Origin: an uncultured Pelagibacteraceae bacterium
Lineage (GTDB): Bacteria; Pseudomonadota; Alphaproteobacteria; Pelagibacterales; Pelagibacteraceae
DNA: 64,000 nucleotides
Reading direction: 5' to 3'
NCBI GenBank assembly: GCA_902578775.1
Contig: CACHEF010000003.1
Location: forward strand, 1-64,000
A model generated the notes under the pieces. It saw only the letters and a program-made list of their open reading frames with translations, searched no databases and was not told where the DNA came from. Made by a program: the position numbers and the translations under genes. Shown in pieces: positions 46,021-55,784 of this stretch (positions within the stretch are counted from its first letter, which is position 1; every line of letters starts with the position of its first letter).

Positions 46021-46293
46021 ATGCCAAAAAGACAAAGTGGAAATAAAAAAAGTAAACAAAGCAATTTTGCTAAACTAAGTATTTTTCAACCTAACAAATA
46101 CAAATTTAAGAAAAGCTGCCCCTTGTCTGTGAAAGGTGCACCTAAAATTGACTATAAAAATATAAAATTATTAAAAAAATATATGTCTGAAAATGGAAAA
46201 ATTTTACCATCAAGAATTACAAATGTAAGTCAAAAAAAACAGAGAGAGCTATCTCTTTCAATTAAGAGAGCTAGAAATTTAGCGTTGTTATAA
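46021..46293 (+). CDS. rpsR: 30S ribosomal protein S18
   Basis: A 90-residue small-subunit protein. The core [29 protein letters not shown] and the C-terminal [11 protein letters not shown] identify S18. The N-terminus is extended and basic. The sequence [12 protein letters not shown] keeps a cysteine of the sometimes zinc-binding N-terminal region. Two bases after rpsF and one before rplI. Confidence 0.97.
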   Translation: MPKRQSGNKKSKQSNFAKLSIFQPNKYKFKKSCPLSVKGAPKIDYKNIKLLKKYMSENGKILPSRITNVSQKKQRELSLSIKRARNLALL

Positions 46294-46294
46294 A

Positions 46295-46753
46295 ATGAAA
46301 GTTATTTTATTGGAAAATATGAAAAGAATTGGATCAATCGGTGAAGTAATTGATGTAAAAAGAGGTTTTGCTAGAAATTTTCTTATAGCAAATAAAAAAG
46401 CATTGTATGCTTCAAAAGAAAACATTAAAGAAGTTGAAAAGATCAAAGCTGATCTAGCTAAAAAAGATAATGACAAAAGAGCAGAGGCACAAAAAATTTG
46501 TGATCAAATTAATAATAAAGAATTCTTAGTAAAAAAACTTAGTACGGAAAATAATGAATTATATGGTTCAGTAAAACCAACCGAAATTGCAAAATTAATT
46601 CAAGAAATTAACAAAGTTGATGTTAAACCTTCAATGATACAACCAATTCAAGAAATTAAAACCCTTGGAAAACATAAAGTAAAAATTTCTTTACACTCTT
46701 CAGTTGATGCGGAAATTAAAATTATTGTTCAATCAGCTGAAACTATTCAGTAA
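46295..46753 (+). CDS. rplI: 50S ribosomal protein L9
   Basis: Two-domain large-subunit protein of 152 residues. The N-terminal MKVILLENMKRIGSIGEVIDVKRG and ARNFLIANKKA segment binds 23S rRNA; a long charged helix (about 40-75) joins it to the C-terminal domain with LYGSVKPTEIAKLI. Normal length and context. Confidence 0.97.
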   Translation: MKVILLENMKRIGSIGEVIDVKRGFARNFLIANKKALYASKENIKEVEKIKADLAKKDNDKRAEAQKICDQINNKEFLVKKLSTENNELYGSVKPTEIAKLIQEINKVDVKPSMIQPIQEIKTLGKHKVKISLHSSVDAEIKIIVQSAETIQ

Positions 46754-46820
46754 TTATACAATTTCATCCACAGCATTTTTTTTAAATTTTGAATAAAGTT
46801 TTTTCATATAAATTACTTGT

Positions 46821-48239
46821 ATGGAAAATAATCTAAGCTTAGTAAAAGATAAATTTAAAGAACTTCCAAATAATATTGAAGCAGAGCAATCAGTTATTGG
46901 ATCCATATTAGTCACAAATGAGATATTTGATGAAATAAGTATTATTATTTCTAGTGCTAATTTTTATGATCCAATGCATCAAAAAATTTATAATGCAATA
47001 GAAAATTTAATATATAAAGGTATGTTAGCAAATCCAATTACTCTTAAAAATTATTTTGAAGATGAAAAAGATGAGTTAGATATTCCTGAATATTTAGTAA
47101 AAATAACAAAGTTTTCTACTTCTGTTAGACAAGCAATTGAATATTCTAAAATAATTTATGATATGTTTGTACGACGCGAATTAATCAAAATTTCAGAACA
47201 AACTATAGATAGTGCTAAAATTAATGATTTAGAATCAAATGGTCAAAATATAATTGAAAACTCTGAAAGATTGTTATTCGACTTAGCTGAAAAAGGTTCG
47301 TTTAGCTCATCTCTTGTTAAATTTGATGACGCAATGAAACAAACGATAGAAATGGCTTCAGCTGCCTATAAGAATGAAGAAGGAATTGTTGGTGTGCCAA
47401 CAGGATTAAGAGACTTAGATGATAAGCTCGGCGGTTTACATCAATCAGATTTAATTATTATTGCTGGTAGACCTTCAATGGGTAAAACATCACTTGCAAC
47501 AAATATTGCATTCAACGCTGCAAAATATATACAAGATAGTGGCAAAAAATCTTCTATTGCATTTTTCTCATTAGAAATGTCATCTGAGCAGTTATCAACA
47601 AGAATTTTATCTGAACAAGCTCGTATTGGTTCAAATGATATTCGGCGTGGAAGAATTTCTGATGAACAGTTTGATCAGTTTTTAGAAACTTCAAAAAATA
47701 TTGCTGAGCTTCCACTATACATTGATGAAACACCAGCAATCAGTATTGCTGCTATGAGCAATAGGGCTAGAAGAATTAAAAGATTACATGGACTAGATAT
47801 GATTGTAGTTGATTATATTCAGTTGATGAGAGGAACAACTTTTAATAAAGATGGGAGAGTTCAAGAAATTTCTCAAATTACTCAAGGTCTTAAAGCCATA
47901 GCAAAAGAACTAGGTGTGCCAGTAGTAGCATTATCTCAACTTTCAAGACAGGTTGAGCAACGTGATGATCATAAACCTCAGTTGGCTGATTTGAGAGAGT
48001 CTGGATCAATTGAGCAAGATGCAGATGTTGTTATGTTTGTTTATAGAGAGGGTTACTATCTTCAAAGAAAAGAGCCAAGAGAGGCAACTGTAGAACATGC
48101 AGAATGGCAAGCTAAAATGAATGAGGTAGCACATTTAGCTGAAATTATAATTGGCAAACAGCGACATGGACCAATTGGTAAGGTAACTCTTGAATTTGAG
48201 GAAAGATTTACAAAATTTAAAGATACTCAAATTAATTAA
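46821..48239 (+). CDS. dnaB: replicative DNA helicase DnaB
   Basis: Hexameric 5'-3' helicase of 472 residues. The N-terminal primase-binding domain begins LPNNIEAEQSVIGSI; the RecA-like motor has Walker A GRPSMGKTS (about 215-223), the FFSLEMSSEQLSTRI block, Walker B IVVDYIQLM and the arginine-finger region RESGSIEQDADVVMFVYR. No intein is present. It follows rplI by 67 bases and precedes the RND exporter by 20. In related bacteria alr and radA often follow dnaB. Confidence 0.97.
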   Translation: MENNLSLVKDKFKELPNNIEAEQSVIGSILVTNEIFDEISIIISSANFYDPMHQKIYNAIENLIYKGMLANPITLKNYFEDEKDELDIPEYLVKITKFSTSVRQAIEYSKIIYDMFVRRELIKISEQTIDSAKINDLESNGQNIIENSERLLFDLAEKGSFSSSLVKFDDAMKQTIEMASAAYKNEEGIVGVPTGLRDLDDKLGGLHQSDLIIIAGRPSMGKTSLATNIAFNAAKYIQDSGKKSSIAFFSLEMSSEQLSTRILSEQARIGSNDIRRGRISDEQFDQFLETSKNIAELPLYIDETPAISIAAMSNRARRIKRLHGLDMIVVDYIQLMRGTTFNKDGRVQEISQITQGLKAIAKELGVPVVALSQLSRQVEQRDDHKPQLADLRESGSIEQDADVVMFVYREGYYLQRKEPREATVEHAEWQAKMNEVAHLAEIIIGKQRHGPIGKVTLEFEERFTKFKDTQIN

Positions 48240-48259
48240 TTTCCAATATAAAAGATATT

Positions 48260-50650
48260 ATGCTCACTAATTTGTATGAAAATACAATTTTGAAAAATCC
48301 AAAGTCTGTTTTTATAATATTATTAATTACGATTTTAAGTTTTGGATATCATTCAAAAAATTTCAGATTAGATGCATCTTCCGAAACACTATTGATTGAG
48401 GGAGATCCAGATCTTGAATATTTAAAAGAAATTAACAATCGCTACGGGTCAAAAGATTTTTTAGTCCTAACCTATACTCCAAATGAGGGTATGGTTACAG
48501 ACAATTCAATTAATAATTTGTTAAGTCTAAAATATAAAATTCAAAGTTTAAATTGGGTTCATAGTGTCATAACTTTATTAGATATTCCTCTTTTAAATAA
48601 TTCCGATGCTCCATTACAAGAACGTCTGGAAGGGTTTAAGACACTTAAAGATGATGACGTTGATAGGCAACGAGGATTTAAAGAGATTTTAGAAAGTCCT
48701 GTTTTTAGAAATTTTGTAATTAGTGAAGATGGAAAAACAAGCGGAATAATTGTTAATATAAAAAAAAACTCACCTCCAGAAAATATCTCAAACAAATCTA
48801 GAGAAGAAAAAGAAGCATATCGTGATCAAATAAAAAAACAAAATCATGAAAATATTCTTGAAATAAGAGACGTAATTAAAAGTTATGAAGATATTGGAAA
48901 AATATACTTAGGTGGAATTCCAATGATTGCTGATGATATGATGACTTTTATTAAAAGCGACATAATTGTATTTGGTCTTGGTGTTTTGATTTTTATCATA
49001 GTGACTCTATGGTTTGTTTTTAGAAAACTTATTTGGGTAATAGTACCAATTAGTAGTTGTTTTTTCTCTGTTATAATTATGATGGGTTTACTTGGTTTAC
49101 TTGGTTGGAAAGTGACCGTTATCTCATCAAACTTTATTGCGTTAATGCTAATATTAACGATGGCAATGAACATTCATATGAGTACAAGATTTTTACAAAT
49201 TAGAAAAACATATCCCTCGAAAAATATTTTAGAAATTTTAATATTAACGACCAGTAAGATGTTTTGGCCAATACTTTACACAGTGCTTACAACTATAATC
49301 GCATTTTTATCTTTAATATTTAGTGAAATTAAACCAATTATTGATTTTGGATGGATGATGACTATTGGATTAATTACATCATTTATTATTACTTTTACTC
49401 TCTTACCTACTTTACTAAACTTTGTACCTACAAAAAATATTTCTGTTAAAGAAAAAGAAGGATCTAAAATTACTAACCTTTTAAGTAATTTATCTTTAAA
49501 TCATCAAATACCTGTTTTTGGCTTAACTATAATCATCATATTAGTAAGTATTTTTGGAATTAGTAAATTAGAAGTTGAAAATAGTTTCATAAATTATTTT
49601 AGTAAGAAAACTGAGATCTACAAAGGAATGAAATTAATTGATGAAGAACTTGGGGGCACTACTCCTCTTGAAGTTATTTTAAAATTCCCAAAAATTAAAA
49701 AAGAAAAAACAGATGAAAATGATGATTTTGAGGACTGGGGTGAAGAAAGTGATCTGGACGATGAGAAATATTGGTTTACAAAAGATAAGATAGAAACTAT
49801 TTCTAATGTTCATAATTACTTAGATGATTTACCCCAAATTGGTAAGGTATTATCTTTTTCATCAATTGTTGATGTTGCTACCCAATTAAATAACAATAAA
49901 CCATTAGGAACTTTGGAAATGGGGGTTCTGTATTCTAAAATCCCAAATAATATTAAGACAGAAATAATAGATCCATATATTTCTATTAAGGATAATGAAG
50001 CAAGAATTAGTTTAAGAATAATAGACTCTCAAGAAAATCTGCGTAGAAACGATTTGATAAATAAAATTAATTTAGATCTTCAAAATAAAATTGGTCTAAA
50101 AAAAGAAGAATATAAGTTAGCAGGTGTGCTAATATTGTTCAATAATCTTTTACAAAGTTTATTTAAATCACAAATTTTAACTTTGGGACTTGTCATGATT
50201 GGTATTTTTGTCATGTTTTTTATTTTATTCAGAAATATAAAATTATCACTTATAGGTATTATTCCAAATTTTATAGCTGCCTCTTTTATATTAGGTATAA
50301 TAGGACTGTTAGGTATTCCACTAGATATGATGACGATTACAATTGCAGCTATTACAATTGGTATCGCAGTTGATAATAGTATTCATTATATTTATAGATT
50401 TAAAGAGGAATTTAAAGAAATAAAAAATTATAAAGAGACTTTAAAGGTTTGTCATTCAACAGTTGGAGTTGCAATACTAAATACCTCAATTACGATTGTA
50501 TTTGGGTTTTCAATCCTTGTTTTATCAAAATTTATTCCAACTATTTATTTTGGAGTTTTTACAGGTCTTGCAATGTTGCTTGCAATGATTTCAGTTTTAA
50601 CTCTTCTTCCATCTTTACTATTAGCTATTAAACCTTTTAAAAATAATTAA
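48260..50650 (+). CDS. RND/MMPL-family exporter
   Basis: Inner-membrane protein of 796 residues with about twelve helices in two halves, each with a large periplasmic loop after the first helix. Conserved RND elements include MNIHMSTRFLQIR (helix 4 region), SFIINYFSKKTEIYKGM at the start of the second loop and TIGIAVDNSIHYIYRFKEE in the second half, where the Asp is probably proton-relay. The loop contains an acidic insertion (DDFEDWGEESDLDD). It resembles COG1033 exporters and HpnN-like hopanoid transporters. Substrate unknown; possible lipid. It abuts cvpA. Confidence 0.85.
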   Translation: MLTNLYENTILKNPKSVFIILLITILSFGYHSKNFRLDASSETLLIEGDPDLEYLKEINNRYGSKDFLVLTYTPNEGMVTDNSINNLLSLKYKIQSLNWVHSVITLLDIPLLNNSDAPLQERLEGFKTLKDDDVDRQRGFKEILESPVFRNFVISEDGKTSGIIVNIKKNSPPENISNKSREEKEAYRDQIKKQNHENILEIRDVIKSYEDIGKIYLGGIPMIADDMMTFIKSDIIVFGLGVLIFIIVTLWFVFRKLIWVIVPISSCFFSVIIMMGLLGLLGWKVTVISSNFIALMLILTMAMNIHMSTRFLQIRKTYPSKNILEILILTTSKMFWPILYTVLTTIIAFLSLIFSEIKPIIDFGWMMTIGLITSFIITFTLLPTLLNFVPTKNISVKEKEGSKITNLLSNLSLNHQIPVFGLTIIIILVSIFGISKLEVENSFINYFSKKTEIYKGMKLIDEELGGTTPLEVILKFPKIKKEKTDENDDFEDWGEESDLDDEKYWFTKDKIETISNVHNYLDDLPQIGKVLSFSSIVDVATQLNNNKPLGTLEMGVLYSKIPNNIKTEIIDPYISIKDNEARISLRIIDSQENLRRNDLINKINLDLQNKIGLKKEEYKLAGVLILFNNLLQSLFKSQILTLGLVMIGIFVMFFILFRNIKLSLIGIIPNFIAASFILGIIGLLGIPLDMMTITIAAITIGIAVDNSIHYIYRFKEEFKEIKNYKETLKVCHSTVGVAILNTSITIVFGFSILVLSKFIPTIYFGVFTGLAMLLAMISVLTLLPSLLLAIKPFKNN

Positions 50651-51195
50651 TGGTAAAAATCCTTGCAGAATTCTATAATTCAATCTCTGTTATAGATTTA
50701 ATAAGTTTAATAATTACAATTTTGTCTTTAATAAAATGTTACAAAAAAGGCTTTGTTTTAAGTATCTTATCAATGGCAAAATGGTTATTAGCTTATATTA
50801 TTACTTTAATAATTTTTCCAAAAATAAAACCATATTTTGAAAACATTATAGATAATGAATATGTTTTAGATGTTAGTCTTGGTATTACAATATTTGTTAT
50901 AGTTATTTTTTTAATCTTATTGATTAATAAAGGAATTAGCAGAGCAGTCAGGTACACTGGTATTGGAAGTTTGGACACAATATTTGGATTCTTCTTTGGT
51001 TTTATTAGAGCCTACATAATATCTGTATGTATATTTTCAGGTGTCCATATCGTCTATAATTATGAAAAATGGCCTATAAATTTGGATAAATCTTATGTCT
51101 TTCCATATTTAGAGAAAGGTAGTAATTATCTTTTAAAAGAATTCCCAGATGAAAAAACATACCAAGATTCAAAAGAAAAAATTGAGGAACTTTAG
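50650..51195 (+). CDS. cvpA: CvpA family membrane protein
   Basis: Small inner-membrane protein of 181 residues with four hydrophobic helices, the first beginning VIDLISLIITILSLIKCYKKGF, the usual CvpA start. The segment GSLDTIFGFFFGFIRAY is the family core. cvpA next to purF is conserved in proteobacteria. Its precise role (colicin V production, purine-linked growth, envelope stress) is unsettled. It overlaps purF by up to 47 bases. Confidence 0.9.
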   Translation: MVKILAEFYNSISVIDLISLIITILSLIKCYKKGFVLSILSMAKWLLAYIITLIIFPKIKPYFENIIDNEYVLDVSLGITIFVIVIFLILLINKGISRAVRYTGIGSLDTIFGFFFGFIRAYIISVCIFSGVHIVYNYEKWPINLDKSYVFPYLEKGSNYLLKEFPDEKTYQDSKEKIEEL

Positions 51196-52630
51196 TCCAA
51201 AAATAAAAGAGGAGTGTGGTGTTTTTGGAATAAGTAATATTGAAGATGCGTCCGCTTTGACTGCTTTAGGTCTCCATGCATTGCAACATAGAGGCCAAGA
51301 GGGATGTGGAATTGTCACTTTCGATGGTGAACAATATTACTCTGAAAAAAGATTTGGTTTAGTTGGTGACAACTTTAATAAGGAGAAAATTTTAAAAAGA
51401 CTTAAAGGTAATTATGCGATTGGTCACAATCGATACAGTACAACCGGCAGTAATACTTTAAGAAATATTCAACCTTTTTTTGCGGATACAAATGCTGGAG
51501 GAATAGGAGTTGCTCACAATGGAAATTTAACAAACTCTATTCATTTAAGAAATAAGCTAGTTGAAGATGGTGCTATTTTTTATACAACATCAGACACAGA
51601 AACTATTGTTCAACTAATTGCAAAATCTAAAAGAGCCAAGACTATTGATAAGGTTGTTGATGCCATTTTTCAGATTCAAGGTGGATATGCTTTAGTAATG
51701 TTAACTCAAAAATCATTAATAGGCGTAAGGGATCCATATGGAATAAGACCACTAGTGATAGGAAAATTAAAGAAAAGTTATGTACTTGCCTCTGAAACTT
51801 GTGCATTAGATATTATTGGAGCTAAATTTGTTAGAGAAGTTGAGAATGGAGAGATTGTTCTAATTGAAAATGATAAATTAGAGAGTATCAAGCCCTTTCC
51901 ACCCAAAAAAGTAAGGCCTTGCGTATTTGAATACATTTATTTCGCAAGACCAGACAGTATTTTAAGTGGCAAAACTGCGTATGAACACCGAAAAAATTTA
52001 GGAAAAGAACTAGCAAAAGAAAATGATATTGAAGCAGATATTATTGTGCCTGTTCCAGATAGTGGAAACGCTGCAGCCTTAGGATTCGCTCAACATCAAG
52101 GTAAAAACTTCGAACATGGGTTAATTAGAAATCATTATGTAGGGAGAACATTTATTGAACCAAGTCAACAAATAAGAAGTCTTGGAGTAAAGTTAAAACT
52201 TAATGCAAACCAAACTACTATTCAAAATAAAAAAATAGTTTTAATTGATGATTCATTAGTGAGAGGAACTACATCTCTTAAAATTGTAAAAATGCTGTAT
52301 GATGCAGGTGCGAAAGAAGTACACGTAAAAATAGCGTGTCCAGAAATTAGGTATCCAGACTTTTATGGGGTAGATACTCCTACTAGAAAAGAGTTATTAG
52401 CAGCGAATAAATCAAATGATCAGATATGTGACTATATAGGAGCAAAAACTTTAAAATTTTTATCAATAAATGGAATGTATCGAGCAATAGGATTCGATAA
52501 AAGAAATGAAAACTATCCTCAACTAACAGATCATTATTTTACAGGAGAATACCCTGTTAAGCCTATTGATGAATTAGGTGACAATAAAATCACTCAACTA
52601 TCATTATTGAATACTATATCTAATAATTAA
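51149..52630 (+). CDS. purF: amidophosphoribosyltransferase
   Basis: First committed step of purine synthesis, 493 residues. The N-terminal nucleophile cysteine would be C23 in EECGVFG after removal of the leader; the glutaminase region GLHALQHRGQEGCG and the PRPP loop VLIDDSLVRGTTS are intact. The ATG is 47 bases inside cvpA. A TTG at 51182 would shorten the leader to 12 residues before the cysteine and reduce the overlap to 14 bases, and is a real alternative. I see no sign of a frameshift. Confidence 0.96.
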   Translation: MKKHTKIQKKKLRNFSPKIKEECGVFGISNIEDASALTALGLHALQHRGQEGCGIVTFDGEQYYSEKRFGLVGDNFNKEKILKRLKGNYAIGHNRYSTTGSNTLRNIQPFFADTNAGGIGVAHNGNLTNSIHLRNKLVEDGAIFYTTSDTETIVQLIAKSKRAKTIDKVVDAIFQIQGGYALVMLTQKSLIGVRDPYGIRPLVIGKLKKSYVLASETCALDIIGAKFVREVENGEIVLIENDKLESIKPFPPKKVRPCVFEYIYFARPDSILSGKTAYEHRKNLGKELAKENDIEADIIVPVPDSGNAAALGFAQHQGKNFEHGLIRNHYVGRTFIEPSQQIRSLGVKLKLNANQTTIQNKKIVLIDDSLVRGTTSLKIVKMLYDAGAKEVHVKIACPEIRYPDFYGVDTPTRKELLAANKSNDQICDYIGAKTLKFLSINGMYRAIGFDKRNENYPQLTDHYFTGEYPVKPIDELGDNKITQLSLLNTISNN

Positions 52631-52658
52631 AATGAAATAAAATTAGTTTTAATTATCT

Positions 52659-53954
52659 ATGATCACCTCTAAAGAAAAAATAATTGAATATTTTAAATCA
52701 GGAATTAAACAAATTAAAAACTTTAAAATTGGAATTGAACATGAAAAATTTTTATTTAATAAAGATGATAATAAAAGAATTGATTATTCAAAAATAAAAG
52801 AAATGTTTGCTGCTCTTCTGGAATTTGGTTGGCAGCCGATTTTAGAAAATCGTAATATCATTGGATTAAATAACGGAGACAAAAATATATCTCTAGAACC
52901 TGGAAATCAAATCGAGTTATCAGGAGGAAAATTAAATAATATTCATGAAGCATGTGCTGAATCTCAAGATTATTTATTTGAATTAAATCAAGTAACTAAA
53001 AAACTAAATATAAATATTGTCAGTGCTGGATTTGATCCTATTTCAAGACTTAATCAAATCCCTAATAATCCAAAGCAGCGCTATAAATTAATGACAAAAG
53101 ATATGCCAGAGGGTGGTAAGTTAAGTTTAGATATGATGTATCGAACTTGTGGAACACAACTTAATTTAGATTATGAATCAGAAAATGATTTCATCAAAAA
53201 ATTTACAGTAATAAACTCAGTTGTTCCTATTTCAATTGCATTATTTGCAAATTCATCAATTGTGGAAAAAAAAAAAAGTAATTATTTATCATATAGATCA
53301 AAAGTTTGGCAAAATACTGCTCGAGGTGGGTTGCCAAAGCTATTTTTTGAAAAATTAAATTTTGAAAAATATGCTGATTTTATCATAAATTTTCCAATTT
53401 TATTTATAAATGAGAATGGAAATTATATTTCAGGAAAAAATTATATTTTTAAAGATTTTATGGATGGAAAAATAAATGAAATCGGTAACAGATTTCCTAA
53501 TGAGAATGATTTATCTACTCACCTAAGTACAATTTTTACTGAAAATAGGTTAAAAAAATATATCGAGATTAGATCAATGGACACATGCGGTTGGGATTGT
53601 TTATGTTCTGGCCCAGCTTTTTATACTGGTATATTATATGGAAACTTAGACGAGGTTTTTGAACTAATTTCTAAATGGGATAAAGACAAAATTATAAATG
53701 CTTATATCGAAGCTCCCCAAAAAGGATTTAATACCCAGCTAATGGGAAAAGATCTTCTTTACTGGGCCTCTAATTTATTAAATTTATCAAGAAGAGGTTT
53801 AGAAAATCGAGATATAGTCAATAAAAGTGGAAAAAATGAAACAATATTTTTAAATCATTTACAAAAAGTGATTGATAATAAAACGACAAATGCAGATCAT
53901 ATGATTAATAAATTTTCAAGAAATGAAGATTTAAATGAATTGTATGACAAATAA
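52659..53954 (+). CDS. gshA: glutamate-cysteine ligase (GCS2 type)
   Basis: First step of glutathione synthesis, 431 residues, of the plant/alphaproteobacterial type. FKIGIEHEKFLFN supplies the Mg-binding glutamates, followed by SLEPGNQIELSGG, MTKDMPEGGKLSLDMMYRTC and EIRSMDTCGWDC. Two cysteines lie near the position of the redox-sensitive pair of plant GCL, but I cannot confirm redox control. Its end overlaps gshB by 11 bases, so the two glutathione enzymes are coupled. Confidence 0.94.
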   Translation: MITSKEKIIEYFKSGIKQIKNFKIGIEHEKFLFNKDDNKRIDYSKIKEMFAALLEFGWQPILENRNIIGLNNGDKNISLEPGNQIELSGGKLNNIHEACAESQDYLFELNQVTKKLNINIVSAGFDPISRLNQIPNNPKQRYKLMTKDMPEGGKLSLDMMYRTCGTQLNLDYESENDFIKKFTVINSVVPISIALFANSSIVEKKKSNYLSYRSKVWQNTARGGLPKLFFEKLNFEKYADFIINFPILFINENGNYISGKNYIFKDFMDGKINEIGNRFPNENDLSTHLSTIFTENRLKKYIEIRSMDTCGWDCLCSGPAFYTGILYGNLDEVFELISKWDKDKIINAYIEAPQKGFNTQLMGKDLLYWASNLLNLSRRGLENRDIVNKSGKNETIFLNHLQKVIDNKTTNADHMINKFSRNEDLNELYDK

Positions 53955-54870
53955 AATTATTGCTGTTCAAGGAGACCATCCTTCTAAACTAAATCCAAAA
54001 ACAGATACAAGCGTTTTCTTAGCTCATGAAATTCAAATCAAAAATTATAAGATTTTCTACTATGAACCTAAAGATTTATCGATAATTAACTCAAAAGTTA
54101 TAGCTAAAGGATTTTTTATTGAATTTAATTACTCAAAAAAAAATTTTTTTAAAATATTAAAAAAACAAAAACTTGAACTTTTAAAATGTAAATTTATTTT
54201 AATTCGTCAAAATCCTCCTTTTAACCTTGAATATATTTCAACAACTTATATTCTTGATGTTATCAAAGATAAAGTTAAAATCATAAATGATCCCTTTTCA
54301 ATTAGAAACATATCTGAAAAACTTTATTCAGCTAGATATCAAAAGTTTATGCCAAATACTATTTTTACTCAAAATATAAATGAAATTAAAAAATTTTTTA
54401 AAAATCATAAAAAAGTAATTTTAAAACCTATTCATAGTTATAGCGGAAATAATATATTTCTTTTAAATAGATTTAATAAAAAATTAATTAATCAATATAT
54501 AAAAAAACATAATCATATTATGTGTCAAAAATTTTTACCCAAAATAGATAAAGGTGATAAAAGAGTTTTTTTGATAAATGGAAAAGTTTGTGGGGCAATA
54601 TCAAGAGTTCCTAAAAAAGGATCCTTTTTAAGTAATCTAAGTAAAGGTGCTAAACCAACAAACATTCATTTAACAAAAAAAGAAATAAAAATATCGAATT
54701 TAATTGCTAAAGATCTAAAAAAAGAAAATATTTTTTTTGCAGGAATTGATTTTATTGATCAAAAACTGAATGGTGATATTAATGTTACCTCCCCTACTGG
54801 TTTAAAAACACTTTATGATTTATCAGGAATTAATTTAGCAAAAATTTTTTGGAAAGAAATTAAAGCGTGA
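53944..54870 (+). CDS. gshB: glutathione synthetase
   Basis: ATP-grasp ligase joining glycine to gamma-glutamylcysteine, 308 residues from the ATG at 53944; another ATG 9 bases upstream is possible. KIIAVQGDHPSKLNPKTDTSV, the RQNPPFNLEYIS segment, ILKPIHSYSGNNIF (ATP-binding) and the FAGIDFIDQKLNGDINVTSPTGL block follow the bacterial GshB pattern. The TGA stop overlaps the GTG start of the EamA permease. Confidence 0.93.
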   Translation: MTNKIIAVQGDHPSKLNPKTDTSVFLAHEIQIKNYKIFYYEPKDLSIINSKVIAKGFFIEFNYSKKNFFKILKKQKLELLKCKFILIRQNPPFNLEYISTTYILDVIKDKVKIINDPFSIRNISEKLYSARYQKFMPNTIFTQNINEIKKFFKNHKKVILKPIHSYSGNNIFLLNRFNKKLINQYIKKHNHIMCQKFLPKIDKGDKRVFLINGKVCGAISRVPKKGSFLSNLSKGAKPTNIHLTKKEIKISNLIAKDLKKENIFFAGIDFIDQKLNGDINVTSPTGLKTLYDLSGINLAKIFWKEIKA

Positions 54871-55727
54871 ATAATTTATCTGACCAACAGAAAGGGTCTT
54901 TATTAGCTTTTATTGCTGTAATGTTTATTACACCAGATAGTTTATTCATACGATTATCAAGTGTTGATACTTGGAGTTTAGTTTTCTATCGGGGAATTAT
55001 TCCATTTTTTACAGTTTTGACCGGAATGTTAATTATTTATAAATTAAATTTTTTCAAGATGCTTTATACTAGTGGATATCATGGATTAATTTATATTATT
55101 ACTTTTTCAATCACTAACATAACTTTTGTAGTTTCTATTCAAAGCACCAATGTAGCTAACACTTTAATTATGATAGCAATGGCTCCAATGCTATCTGCAA
55201 TTTTAGGAGCTTTTTTTCTAAAGGAAATTCCTGATAAAAAAACTTGGGCTGCAATCGGAATTACATTTATGGCAGCTGTGTATATATTTTATGACTCTCT
55301 TAAACTAGGTAGCATTTATGGAGACATCTTAGGCTTTATTACAGCAGTCGGACTAGCTGTTGGAGCAGTAACTATTAGATCTGCTAAGAAAAAAAACCTA
55401 GTTCCAGCAGCTGTGGTTGGTAAGTTATTTGTCGCTTTATTTGCAATGTTTTTCATTGAATCTTATGTTTTAGCTGATCAAGACTTGTTGATTGTTCCTT
55501 TAATGTGCGTGATGTGTGTGGCTATTCCTTTTGTAATGGTAACTATAGCTCCAAGATTTATACCTGCAGAAGAGGTAAATCTATTTTTTTTACTAGAAAC
55601 TATTATTGGCCCTTTTTGGGTCTGGATGGTTATAAAAGAACAACCTAGTATTGAGACTATTCAGGGTGGAGTTATAATAATTTTAACTATTGCCATTCAT
55701 TCATTTATAAAATTGAAAAAATCTTAA
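54867..55727 (+). CDS. EamA-family (DMT) permease coupled to gshAB
   Basis: Inner-membrane transporter of 286 residues with about ten helices. The GTG start overlaps the gshB TGA in a GTGA junction, so it is translationally coupled to glutathione synthesis. FITPDSLFIRLSSVDTWSLVFYRG and the RSAKKKNLVPAAVV loop between halves are EamA-like. It could carry a thiol, an amino-acid precursor or something unrelated; only the coupling points to a thiol role. Confidence 0.88.
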   Translation: MNNLSDQQKGSLLAFIAVMFITPDSLFIRLSSVDTWSLVFYRGIIPFFTVLTGMLIIYKLNFFKMLYTSGYHGLIYIITFSITNITFVVSIQSTNVANTLIMIAMAPMLSAILGAFFLKEIPDKKTWAAIGITFMAAVYIFYDSLKLGSIYGDILGFITAVGLAVGAVTIRSAKKKNLVPAAVVGKLFVALFAMFFIESYVLADQDLLIVPLMCVMCVAIPFVMVTIAPRFIPAEEVNLFFLLETIIGPFWVWMVIKEQPSIETIQGGVIIILTIAIHSFIKLKKS

Positions 55728-55784
55728 TTTAATAATTATAAATAACTTGATTTAGCCACAAATCAGAAATAGACGTCCATTTAA

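Noticed and set aside
46764-46772. TCATCCACA, one mismatch from a DnaA box, ahead of dnaB
   Set aside because: A single imperfect box is expected by chance and there is no cluster of boxes or AT-rich unwinding pattern around it; not an origin.
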